The notes beneath the pieces were generated by a model. That model did not search any database, was not told where the DNA came from, and saw only the letters and a list, made by a program, of their open reading frames with translations. A stretch of 19,205 bases of DNA from JBMZCV01 sp049613665 (lineage in GTDB: Bacteria; Bacteroidota; Bacteroidia; Chitinophagales; UBA2359): positions 1-19,205 of the forward strand of contig JBMZCV010000095.1 of assembly GCA_049613665.1 (NCBI GenBank), given 5' to 3'. Position 1 is the stretch's first letter. The number at the start of each line of letters is the position of its first letter. Made by a program: the position numbers and the translations under genes. This document shows, one piece after another, positions 13,201 through 19,205 of the stretch.

Positions 13201-16186
13201 AACTCCTAGCAATATTACTTATGAATTGATAAATAGCAATAGCGTTGATATAAGTTGGGAAACTGTCAATAATGCTGTTTCCTACAAATTGGAATATAAA
13301 ACAGCTAATAGCAATACTTGGTCAGCTCCTCAATTTTCGGTTTCTAGTAGCAAAATATTAAACGACTTATTAGAAGGCACAAACTATGAAGTTAGAATGC
13401 GAACAACTTGTAGTGCTGGCAATAGCAATTATTCAGAAATTATTAGCTTTACAACAGCAACAGACTGCTTTGCTCCGCAAAATATCGTAACAGCCAATAT
13501 TACTGAAACAAGTGTCAATGTATCTTGGAACGAAAGCGAGATTAGTTCTTATAACTTGCGTTTTCGTCCACAAGGAAACGACAATTGGTCGCCACTATCA
13601 GCAAGCAGCAATACGCAAACAATTAGCGGTTTGAACAACAATACAACTTACGAATTGCAGGTAAGTAGCTACTGCGGAAATGCCGTATATAGTGACTATT
13701 CGCCTAGCATTGTTTTTACAACAGCTTCAGCAATTTGTGGTATTCCAAATGGATTAGGTACAGGAACTGTTACTTCTGATGCAGCAACCCTAACATGGGC
13801 AAATATTGCTAGTGCAACAAGTTATGATATTAAAGTGAAAGCAACAATAACAAGTGTATGGGAAGAATACACAAGTACGTCACCTACACTTACTGTAACC
13901 AATTTGAATGCTAGTACGCCTTATCATTTCAAAGTGAAAGCAAGTTGTAGTCCAGACTTTTCAAGTTCTTCAATTTTTATTACACCTTCGGCAAATTCGG
14001 CTTGCGGAAACCCTATTAATCTCATTGCTCAAGACATTACGCCTACTACGGCAAATTTGACATGGGAAAATCCTGCGGCTGCCAATAGTTTTATTATAAA
14101 ATGTCGTATGGCTGGACAACCTGCAACAACAGAAACACTTTTTGCAGGTAGCAATACAACACCGCTAAATAGCCTATTGCCAAATACTGACTACGAATTT
14201 CAAGTAAAAGGTGTTTGCGGCTCATCATCGAGCAACTATACCGTTTTTATTGGTTTCAAAACTACTTCTGCTGGCTCTTGTCCTGTGCCAACAAATGTAA
14301 CTGTTTCGGATATTACCAATACATCTGTTAGTATAAGCTATGACAATATTGATGATGCCAGCAATTTTCAGATAGAATATCGTCAAAGTGGCGATGCTAC
14401 TTGGAATACAAAAACAAGCACTAATAATAGTATTACATTAAATGAATTAAATAGTTGTGGTAGCTACGAAGTTCGCTTAAAATCAATTTGTGATGCTGGC
14501 GTAAGTACCTATTCAGATACACAGACATTTTCAACCTTATGTATCGTATCGCCTTTATGTGAAGCAAAAGGATTGAATGCCAATCACGAATGGATAGAAA
14601 GAGTAGTAATTGCAAATATCGACAATGTTTCAGGTAGCAATGGTGGTTATGGCGATTTCAAACAGGATTTTGTTGCGGAAGTAGCACGCAACCAAAATTA
14701 TCCTATTACCTTAAAAGCTGGTTTTGCGACTTCTAGCTACAACGAATATTGGAGGGTTTGGATAGACTACAACCAAGATGGCGATTTTGAAGACAACGAA
14801 GAACTAGCTTTCGATGCTGGTAGCGTGAGTCCAAATGCGATAAATGCTGCTATATCCATACCTAGTTTTGCAACTTTAGGCGAAACAACTATGCGTATAG
14901 CCATGAAATATAATGCTGCTCCAACAGCTTGCGAAATTTTTCCTTATGGAGAAGTAGAAGATTATACTATAAATATTATAGATGGAACAGTCGATGAAGA
15001 GCCAGATTACTGCGATGCAACAAGCAACAATGCTATTTCTGAATGGATAGAAAGCTTTGCGATAGCCAATATCAACAACGTTTCGGGTAGCAATGGTGGC
15101 TATGGAGATTTTACAAGCCAACAAATTGAAGTAAACGCAGGTTCATCTTATGAAATAGCAATGTCTCCAGGTTTTGCAGGCAATGCTTATAACGAATATT
15201 GGAGAATCTGGATTGACTTCAATCAAAATGCAGCCTTTGATGACGATGAAATCGTTTATGATTCAGAAGTTGTGTCTAATAGTGCTGTTAGCGATTTCAT
15301 TCAAATTCCTGAAACAGCTTTAGAAGGTGTAACTCGCTTGCGTATTGTGATGAAATACAACGGAGCAACAAGTAGCTGTGGTACTTTCAACTATGGCGAA
15401 GTAGAAGACTACAATATCAACATCAATAGCGAAATTGTAGCTTCTATGAATCCTGTTTACTGTGAAAGTGGAGGCAATAACGCCAACTCTGAATGGATTG
15501 AAACGGTCGATTTCGCAAACATCCACAATGTAACAGCATCTGATGGTGGCTATGGCGATTATACCAATCTTATTGCAGAAGTAGGCAACAATGAAACCTA
15601 TGACCTTACATTAGGAGCTGGCTTTGCTCAAACGGCTTTCAACGAATATTGGAGCGTTTGGATTGATTTTAACCATGATGGCGATTTTGATGATGAAGGC
15701 GAATTAGTTTTTGATGCAGGAGCAGCTACACAAGAGCAAATAACAGCATCTATTCATATTCCTGTAACAGCTCCTGAAGGCCAAACGAGAATGCGTGTAG
15801 CTATGCGATACAAATATGCACCTGAAGCTTGCGGTTCGTTCAATTTTGGCGAAGTAGAAGACTATACCGTTCATATTTCAACAGACTTTGTAGGGCGTTT
15901 CGACAATCCAGATGAAGCTGGCACAGCAGCAGTAAATGAATGCTCACAATTGAAGCTGGCTTTCGAATATGAAGTAAATGGCAAAGAAGTTCATTTTATC
16001 AATGCTTCAGAAGGCGACTACGATACTATTTTTTGGAGCTTTGGCGATGGCGAAATGTCGGAAGAAAAAAATCCTATTCACACTTATGAAAATATAGGCG
16101 ATTATTTTTTCAATGTTACCATAAGCGACTCAGAAACAGGCTGTCTAAAAACATTTCCTGGTTTTGTTCATGCTTTTGAAAATTAA
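10277..16186 (+). CDS. Giant secreted subtilisin-like (S8) protease with FN3, GEVED and PKD domains
   Basis: A 1969-aa exported protein. The signal peptide ends at SYAQ (about residue 28) and is followed by an inhibitor-like propeptide (about 35-140). The S8 catalytic domain (about 150-450) has Asp170 (VVDDAI), His233 (SHGTHVSG), oxyanion Asn327 (AAAGN) and Ser391 (NGTSMASP), and a calcium-loop-like insert NGIDDDNNGYIDD. Next come FN3-1 (455-543) and GEVED-1 (548-695). Eight tandem FN3 domains begin at C703, C794, C885, C974, C1064, C1154, C1243 and C1335. GEVED-2, -3 and -4 begin at C1428, C1579 and C1729, each with a WIDFNxDGDF-type loop and a GEVEDY motif. A PKD domain (about 1889-1969, FWSFGDG) ends the protein. 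The stalk probably holds the protease away from the cell or binds polymer. No type IX sorting domain is visible after the PKD. Target unknown. Confidence 0.94.
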   Translation: MIVIKTTLKLLIATVLFTSLFVQASYAQNIDSTYWDGKIYLKLKNETHFDIAAFKKGDNTERLPDFLQEMVATYDIKHIKRAFPLLKSRTFETTYEVAFAEFDKVDNFVKTLEGNSTIEYAEKVPYETLCFEPNDPKYSSSQKAYLQSINAPQAWDMSFGSSEIVVAVVDDAILQTHEDLSSILWDNPNEIAGNGIDDDNNGYIDDVHGWDMADSDNNTNPPASETTSSTFSHGTHVSGLACASTNNGKGGASLGSGASLMAIKATSDNASNPNAIQQGWHGIEYAIENGADVINLSWGGTAYSSTHANICNYAEEQGVVIVAAAGNYGISAPFYPAAYETVIAVAAVNSDGIKPGFSNYGDWINIAAPGVLLESSVASGNSSYSYKNGTSMASPVVAGAVALLLSYQPIFPPECVRQCLLNSAKNIDVLNSPFAGMLGTGMLDMFATLECANSCMSPFNITATNINAGNATLAWSMTGENVVYQGRIREVGAYQWSTFETTNTTYNYGNIESCKTYEFQLRTNCESSESNYTASQSFKVSGTPLIYCEMSAGSSNGEWIEQVILNDINQFSGSNDGYTDFTCEGTTTLTATNTYEMSLIPGYASTPYQEHWLVAIDFNQDGDFEDNDEIVFDSETTSNSTVTASITVPEDALEGETTMRVMMKWVGFNSLEAPEICMTPDVFKFGEVEDYKVVVASQQSINCVSPINMSANNMTENSADISWTSFAGENNATIQYRPNTSAIWLYEYNVENSPYTLGNLDAGTTYEYQIISNCSNNNSNASALATFTTVEIICNAPVNLTAINIAQTTATIDWAASANSYEVKYRVSGTTDWTTTSTNSTFLNIDDLMVGATYEYAIRAFCGADASNTSDFSATQTFETEAATCQYPNNINVTSYETAAVIAWETISIANSYTIRYKTIGGNWTTTSTANDTKNLTNLTPNTVYEYQIRSNCSTGIGEYSELSSFTTLSLATCETPSNITYELINSNSVDISWETVNNAVSYKLEYKTANSNTWSAPQFSVSSSKILNDLLEGTNYEVRMRTTCSAGNSNYSEIISFTTATDCFAPQNIVTANITETSVNVSWNESEISSYNLRFRPQGNDNWSPLSASSNTQTISGLNNNTTYELQVSSYCGNAVYSDYSPSIVFTTASAICGIPNGLGTGTVTSDAATLTWANIASATSYDIKVKATITSVWEEYTSTSPTLTVTNLNASTPYHFKVKASCSPDFSSSSIFITPSANSACGNPINLIAQDITPTTANLTWENPAAANSFIIKCRMAGQPATTETLFAGSNTTPLNSLLPNTDYEFQVKGVCGSSSSNYTVFIGFKTTSAGSCPVPTNVTVSDITNTSVSISYDNIDDASNFQIEYRQSGDATWNTKTSTNNSITLNELNSCGSYEVRLKSICDAGVSTYSDTQTFSTLCIVSPLCEAKGLNANHEWIERVVIANIDNVSGSNGGYGDFKQDFVAEVARNQNYPITLKAGFATSSYNEYWRVWIDYNQDGDFEDNEELAFDAGSVSPNAINAAISIPSFATLGETTMRIAMKYNAAPTACEIFPYGEVEDYTINIIDGTVDEEPDYCDATSNNAISEWIESFAIANINNVSGSNGGYGDFTSQQIEVNAGSSYEIAMSPGFAGNAYNEYWRIWIDFNQNAAFDDDEIVYDSEVVSNSAVSDFIQIPETALEGVTRLRIVMKYNGATSSCGTFNYGEVEDYNININSEIVASMNPVYCESGGNNANSEWIETVDFANIHNVTASDGGYGDYTNLIAEVGNNETYDLTLGAGFAQTAFNEYWSVWIDFNHDGDFDDEGELVFDAGAATQEQITASIHIPVTAPEGQTRMRVAMRYKYAPEACGSFNFGEVEDYTVHISTDFVGRFDNPDEAGTAAVNECSQLKLAFEYEVNGKEVHFINASEGDYDTIFWSFGDGEMSEEKNPIHTYENIGDYFFNVTISDSETGCLKTFPGFVHAFEN

Positions 16187-16210
16187 AAATAAGCATTTTA
16201 CATTGTGCAA

Positions 16211-16249
16211 AAAAACGGCCAATTCTTCTATAAAGAATTGGCCGTTTTT
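16211..16249 (+). terminator. Rho-independent terminator after the S8 protease gene
   Basis: A perfect 17-bp stem: AAAAACGGCCAATTCTT (16211-16227), loop CTATA, exact complement (16233-16249) ending GCCGTTTTT. It lies 24 bases after the protease stop codon. The A-tract on the left arm means it may also stop transcription from the other strand, though no minus-strand gene is near. Confidence 0.93.
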
Positions 16250-16350
16250 GTATTTTATAGAAAATTTATTTTTTTCAATTAACACGCTGTTTTTCACATT
16301 CCTTAGCAACGAATTGACCATTTATCAAATAGTAATAGGCACTTATTTTT

Positions 16351-16875
16351 ATGCAAACAAATATAATTTATACCATTGGTTACGGAAATAAAAGAATAGC
16401 ATCTTTTGTTGAAATTTTAGAAAAATTTAAAATTCAATATTTGATAGATGTGCGTTCACAACCATTTTCTAAACACAATTCAAATTTCAATCGGCTAGAA
16501 TTGCAACGATATTTTGCCAAAAAAAGCACTGTTTATGCTTTTTTTGGCGATACTTTGGGCGGAAAACCTAAAGATAAAGCCTGTTATGACAAAAATGGAA
16601 TGGTAAACTATGAAATATTGAAGCTGCAAAAATCATTTCAAACGAGCTTGGAAAGATTAAAAACAGCACATCGCAAAAACCTAAAAGTTGCTTTGATGTG
16701 TGCATGTAGCAAACCCGAAAAATGCCATCGTACAAAATTAATTGCCGAAGAATTAGTTAAAGATAATATCGCTGTCATTCATATCGACGAAAAACTGAAC
16801 TTGAAACAACACAAAGACATAATGCTTAGATTGCGACAGCAAAAAAATAACTTAGACTTGTTTCATAATGCCTAA
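16351..16875 (+). CDS. DUF488 family protein
   Basis: A 174-aa cytoplasmic protein of the DUF488 family. Its signature stretches are IYTIGYGN (6-13), LIDVRSQPFSKH (31-42) near the start, and LMCACSKPEKCHR (115-127), followed by KLIAEEL. The two charged motifs DVRS and CxCxxxxxCHR are the conserved core and suggest a nucleotide- or metal-binding/catalytic pocket, but no biochemical function is established that I can assign. Cys117, Cys119 and Cys125 with His126 could bind metal; this is inference. It is a single gene between the protease terminator and the porin. No good TAnnTTTG box was found in the 100 bases before it. Confidence 0.9.
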   Translation: MQTNIIYTIGYGNKRIASFVEILEKFKIQYLIDVRSQPFSKHNSNFNRLELQRYFAKKSTVYAFFGDTLGGKPKDKACYDKNGMVNYEILKLQKSFQTSLERLKTAHRKNLKVALMCACSKPEKCHRTKLIAEELVKDNIAVIHIDEKLNLKQHKDIMLRLRQQKNNLDLFHNA

Positions 16876-16901
16876 TTTTTTTTAGCTTTGCCTAAATATG
16901 C

Positions 16902-16944
16902 TGTAAATTAAATTTTTTCAATCTTAGAAATGACATATTTCTAA
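16902..16944 (+). repeat. Dispersed intergenic repeat, copy C
   Basis: TGTAAATTAAATTTTTT (16902-16918) followed by TTAGAAAT-GACAT-ATTTCTAA (16924-16944), an 8-bp hairpin. The sequence AGAAATGACATATTT (16926-16940) is the exact reverse complement of 16992-17006. Confidence 0.6.
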
Positions 16945-16976
16945 AACAACGATAGCCCATATTTTTTTATACTTGA

Positions 16977-16984
16977 TACTTTTG
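16977..16984 (+). promoter_or_regulatory. -7 box of the porin gene
   Basis: TACTTTTG is an exact match to TAnnTTTG, 80 bases before the porin ATG. There is no TTG at the matching -33 position. It sits between the two arms of a 15-bp inverted repeat (16926-16940 and 16992-17006), which could be regulator sites. Confidence 0.45.
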
Positions 16985-16987
16985 GTC

Positions 16988-17037
16988 AAAAAAATATGTC
17001 ATTTCTTCTCTGTCATAAAAAAAGAACTTAGTTTGCA
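16988..17037 (-). repeat. Dispersed intergenic repeat, copy B (inverted)
   Basis: Read on the minus strand: TGCAAACTAAGTT (17037-17025), about 18 bases, then AGAAATGACATATTTTTTT (17006-16988). The end blocks match copy A at 9489-9539. It lies directly in the predicted porin leader. Confidence 0.6.
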
Positions 17038-17064
17038 GCGTACTAAACAATTTATCTGGAAAGT

Positions 17065-19104
17065 ATGTGGAAAAAAAATGTTTTTTATCTGTTTTTGTGC
17101 TTTTGTGCGAGTATATCATCTATATCTGCCCAAATTTTGGAGCGTGATTCGATAGATGTAGATAGCCGTTATTCGCTCATAAAATACACGAATGATGTAT
17201 ATGCTTTGGGTTTGCAAAATGTAGATACTAGCCTCAATGCGTTTCATGTCTATAATCCTGCTTCGCAACAAGGCTTTCCAATGGCTTTTCTATCCACAAC
17301 AGGGCAGGCAGCTATGCCTTTAGCTTTTGATTATGAACGAAAAGTGGGTTTTTCGCTCGGTTTTCGACAGTACCAAGCTTATCAAATTCAGCGAAACGAC
17401 ATACGATATTATCGCACTGCTTTTCCATATACAAATCTGACTTATGTATTAGGTTCAAATCAAGAACAATTTCTCAAAGTGAGTTTTGCACAGCCTATCA
17501 ACAAAAATTTGTATTATCAGATTGATTATCAGATGATTTCTAGTCCAGGAGATTTCGATAAACAACTAGCTCGCCATCGAAATCTCAATGCTTCGACATG
17601 GTACAGCAGCAAAAACAAACGCTACAATTTGTTGGCTCATTTCTTCAATAATAGAGCTATCGTGGAGCAAAATGGCGGCATTTATACACAATATACCAAT
17701 CGGAGCGGAGAGGGCTATGATGCCATCTTAGACACCACTATTTTGTCGAAATCTCGGCTTGATACTCGCTTAGAGGAAGCAGAAACGAATGAAATTTCTA
17801 AAGAATTTTTTGTGCAGCAAAGCTATGATTGGGGCATTTCTCGCACAGAAGCAATTACTGATTCTACCGAAAAAATCCATTTTGTGCCAACTTTGCGACT
17901 AGCTCATCAATTTTCATACAACCAACAAAAATATGATTATACGGACACTTCGCCAACCACAAGTTCGCTAGATGGAAGTTGGAATAACTACAATGATTTT
18001 TTTATCAATAAAACTCAAACAACAGATTCTTTGCAAGCAAAAGTCTTTGATAATGAAGTCTTTATCGCTCAAATTGGCCAGAAAAAGATTGATTCCATTA
18101 GTTATAAACCGACTTATTTTGCAAAAATTGGCTTTCGACACCAGCTCATCAATTTTGAACAATTTGAAACGCAAGATACGATTCCTACACAATATATTAC
18201 GATAAATGAGACGCAAGAAAGCATTATTTTAGACACTTTATACAATTTGCAATACAAAAATACACGCCTACAATCTGGCTTGCTCAATTTTCGTTTCGAT
18301 AGCAATTCGGCAAACCAACGCTTGCAATATCACCTAAAAGCACAATACGCTTTGTGGGGCTACAATCTTGCCGATTTTTCGATAGAAGGCGATGCCAGAC
18401 TGTTATTTTCTGAAAAAATAGGTGGTTTGAAAGCGGCTGCAAAATTGCAAAACATTACGCCAGATTATCTCACCAATTTTTATTTTAGCAATCATCATCA
18501 ATGGCAAAACGACGATTTCAAAAAAATAAATAGCTTGCAATGGAGTGTTACTTATTTTTTGGAACGCTTGAATCTTGCGGTGTCTTACAAAAATTATACG
18601 CTCAACAATTATATTATTTGGAACGAAACAGCAAGCCCCGAGCAACTTTCCAATATCGCCAATATCAGTCAGTTTGTAGCAAAACATCATTTTTCGTGGC
18701 GAAAGTGGCAGTTCAACAACTTGCTTTTGTATCAAGTTTCGACAAATGACGCTATTCGTCTGCCTAGTTTTTATAGTCGCCATCGTTTTTTATACGAAAA
18801 CAGCTTGTTCAAAAATGCTCTTGTCGCACAAGTTGGCATAGATATGAGTTACAATTCCAACTATTTTGCGAATGCTTATGCTCCAGCCATCGGCCAATTT
18901 TATGTGCAGAATGAGCAGCAACTCACTTTCTATCCTGTCGTTGATGTGTTTTTGAATGTAAAAATTCAGAAAGTACGAGTTTTCCTAAAAATGGAACATC
19001 TCAATCAAGGCATTTTTGGGCAAAAAGGCTACTATGTATCGCCAAATTATGCAATGCCAGAGCGTTTGTTTCGTATAGGTTTTTCGTGGGCTTTTTATAA
19101 TTAA
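17065..19104 (+). CDS. Outer-membrane putative porin (Bacteroidota Porin_10-like)
   Basis: A 679-aa exported beta-barrel protein. The signal peptide MWKKNVFYLFLCFCASISSISAQ ends near residue 22/23. The N-terminal part carries the family-like stretch YNPASQQGFPMAFLSTTGQAA (65-85), followed by alternating amphipathic strands rich in Tyr, Phe, Asn and Gln through to the end. The C-terminus FRIGFSWAFYN has the alternating aromatic pattern of a final barrel strand. Length is usual for Bacteroidota putative porins, whose substrate is unknown. No TonB box, plug domain or SusD partner is present, so it is not a TonB-dependent receptor. It would be inserted by the BAM machinery to which the bamD gene in this window belongs. 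The ATG at 17065 is preferred because it starts the signal peptide directly; the -7 box lies at 16977-16984. Confidence 0.85.
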   Translation: MWKKNVFYLFLCFCASISSISAQILERDSIDVDSRYSLIKYTNDVYALGLQNVDTSLNAFHVYNPASQQGFPMAFLSTTGQAAMPLAFDYERKVGFSLGFRQYQAYQIQRNDIRYYRTAFPYTNLTYVLGSNQEQFLKVSFAQPINKNLYYQIDYQMISSPGDFDKQLARHRNLNASTWYSSKNKRYNLLAHFFNNRAIVEQNGGIYTQYTNRSGEGYDAILDTTILSKSRLDTRLEEAETNEISKEFFVQQSYDWGISRTEAITDSTEKIHFVPTLRLAHQFSYNQQKYDYTDTSPTTSSLDGSWNNYNDFFINKTQTTDSLQAKVFDNEVFIAQIGQKKIDSISYKPTYFAKIGFRHQLINFEQFETQDTIPTQYITINETQESIILDTLYNLQYKNTRLQSGLLNFRFDSNSANQRLQYHLKAQYALWGYNLADFSIEGDARLLFSEKIGGLKAAAKLQNITPDYLTNFYFSNHHQWQNDDFKKINSLQWSVTYFLERLNLAVSYKNYTLNNYIIWNETASPEQLSNIANISQFVAKHHFSWRKWQFNNLLLYQVSTNDAIRLPSFYSRHRFLYENSLFKNALVAQVGIDMSYNSNYFANAYAPAIGQFYVQNEQQLTFYPVVDVFLNVKIQKVRVFLKMEHLNQGIFGQKGYYVSPNYAMPERLFRIGFSWAFYN

Positions 19105-19158
19105 AGATTTATTTTTTTCTAAAAAAGGAAAGGCTTTTGTAATGGTAGCTTATTTTTT

Positions 19159-19187
19159 GTAAGAAATGACAAAATAATAAGTCTTAC
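19159..19187. repeat. AGAAATGACA motif within a small hairpin after the porin gene
   Basis: GTAAGA (19159-19164) pairs with TCTTAC (19182-19187) and encloses AGAAATGACA (19162-19171), the core of the dispersed repeats at 9523, 16926 and 17006. The upstream TGCAAACTAAG block is not recognisable here. It is 55 bases after the porin stop and could be part of a weak terminator, though no T-tract follows. Confidence 0.4.
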
Positions 19188-19205
19188 ATATTAAAAAAAA
19201 TATCA

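Noticed and set aside
12383..14540. Regular ~270-base periodicity considered as a DNA repeat or CRISPR-like array
   Set aside because: The period reflects tandem FN3 domains at protein level; the DNA units are diverged and there are no short identical repeats with uniform spacers.
16164..16391. 75-codon ORF overlapping the protease end
   Set aside because: It reads straight through the strong terminator hairpin and into the DUF488 start in another frame; no family features.
17065..19104. TonB-dependent receptor reading of the porin gene
   Set aside because: No plug domain, TonB box or SusD neighbour, and the length and N-terminal motif fit the Bacteroidota putative porin family.

Overview
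This window is chromosomal DNA from a low-GC member of the phylum Bacteroidota (Cytophagia/Saprospiria-like; I cannot place it lower). The evidence is a Bacteroidota-type RNA polymerase omega/Rpb6 protein next to bamD, a Bacteroidota 'putative porin', a secreted subtilisin with GEVED, fibronectin III and PKD domains, promoters with the TAnnTTTG -7 box, and A-rich leaders without a clear Shine-Dalgarno sequence. There are 12 well-supported protein genes. I found no rRNA, tRNA, CRISPR array, transposase or phage gene.

Layout. (1) 82-3780: polA (complete DNA polymerase I with an apparently intact proofreading site), closely followed by an alpha/beta hydrolase. (2) 3818-7603: a reactive-sulfur module on the + strand. 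It has an ArsR-family repressor gene with a perfect 36-bp palindromic operator at its promoter, a second copy of the operator before a TauE/SafE (TSUP) permease, a persulfide dioxygenase fused to one dead and one active rhodanese domain, and a YeeE/YedE transporter split into two half-size genes. A bidirectional terminator closes it. (3) 7764-9268, - strand: bamD then the omega/Rpb6 gene, separated by a 314-bp spacer full of hairpin-forming repeats. bamD has a very good promoter so close to its start codon that the mRNA is probably leaderless or nearly so. (4) 9269-10276: about 1 kb of AT-rich DNA with no credible gene. (5) 10277-16186: a 1969-residue secreted S8 protease with nine FN3, four GEVED and one PKD domain, and no recognisable type IX secretion C-terminal domain, followed by a strong hairpin terminator. 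(6) 16351-19104: a DUF488 gene and a large outer-membrane putative porin whose -7 box lies between the arms of a 15-bp perfect inverted repeat.

How the genes work together (inference from families): in the sulfur module the ArsR protein probably senses persulfide/sulfide and derepresses both operators. The dioxygenase-rhodanese would oxidise persulfides to sulfite and exchange sulfane sulfur. The TSUP permease would move sulfite or a related anion, and the paired YeeE/YedE-type proteins would move thiosulfate or another sulfur compound. The layout resembles the staphylococcal cst operon and the pmpAB/blh group of Proteobacteria, but under ArsR control. The other genes are housekeeping (polA, omega, bamD) or envelope/secreted functions.

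The least explained material is non-coding: the paired ArsR operators, the compact hairpin repeats between bamD and omega, and a dispersed AGAAATGACAT-containing repeat family in the intergenic regions around the protease and porin genes.
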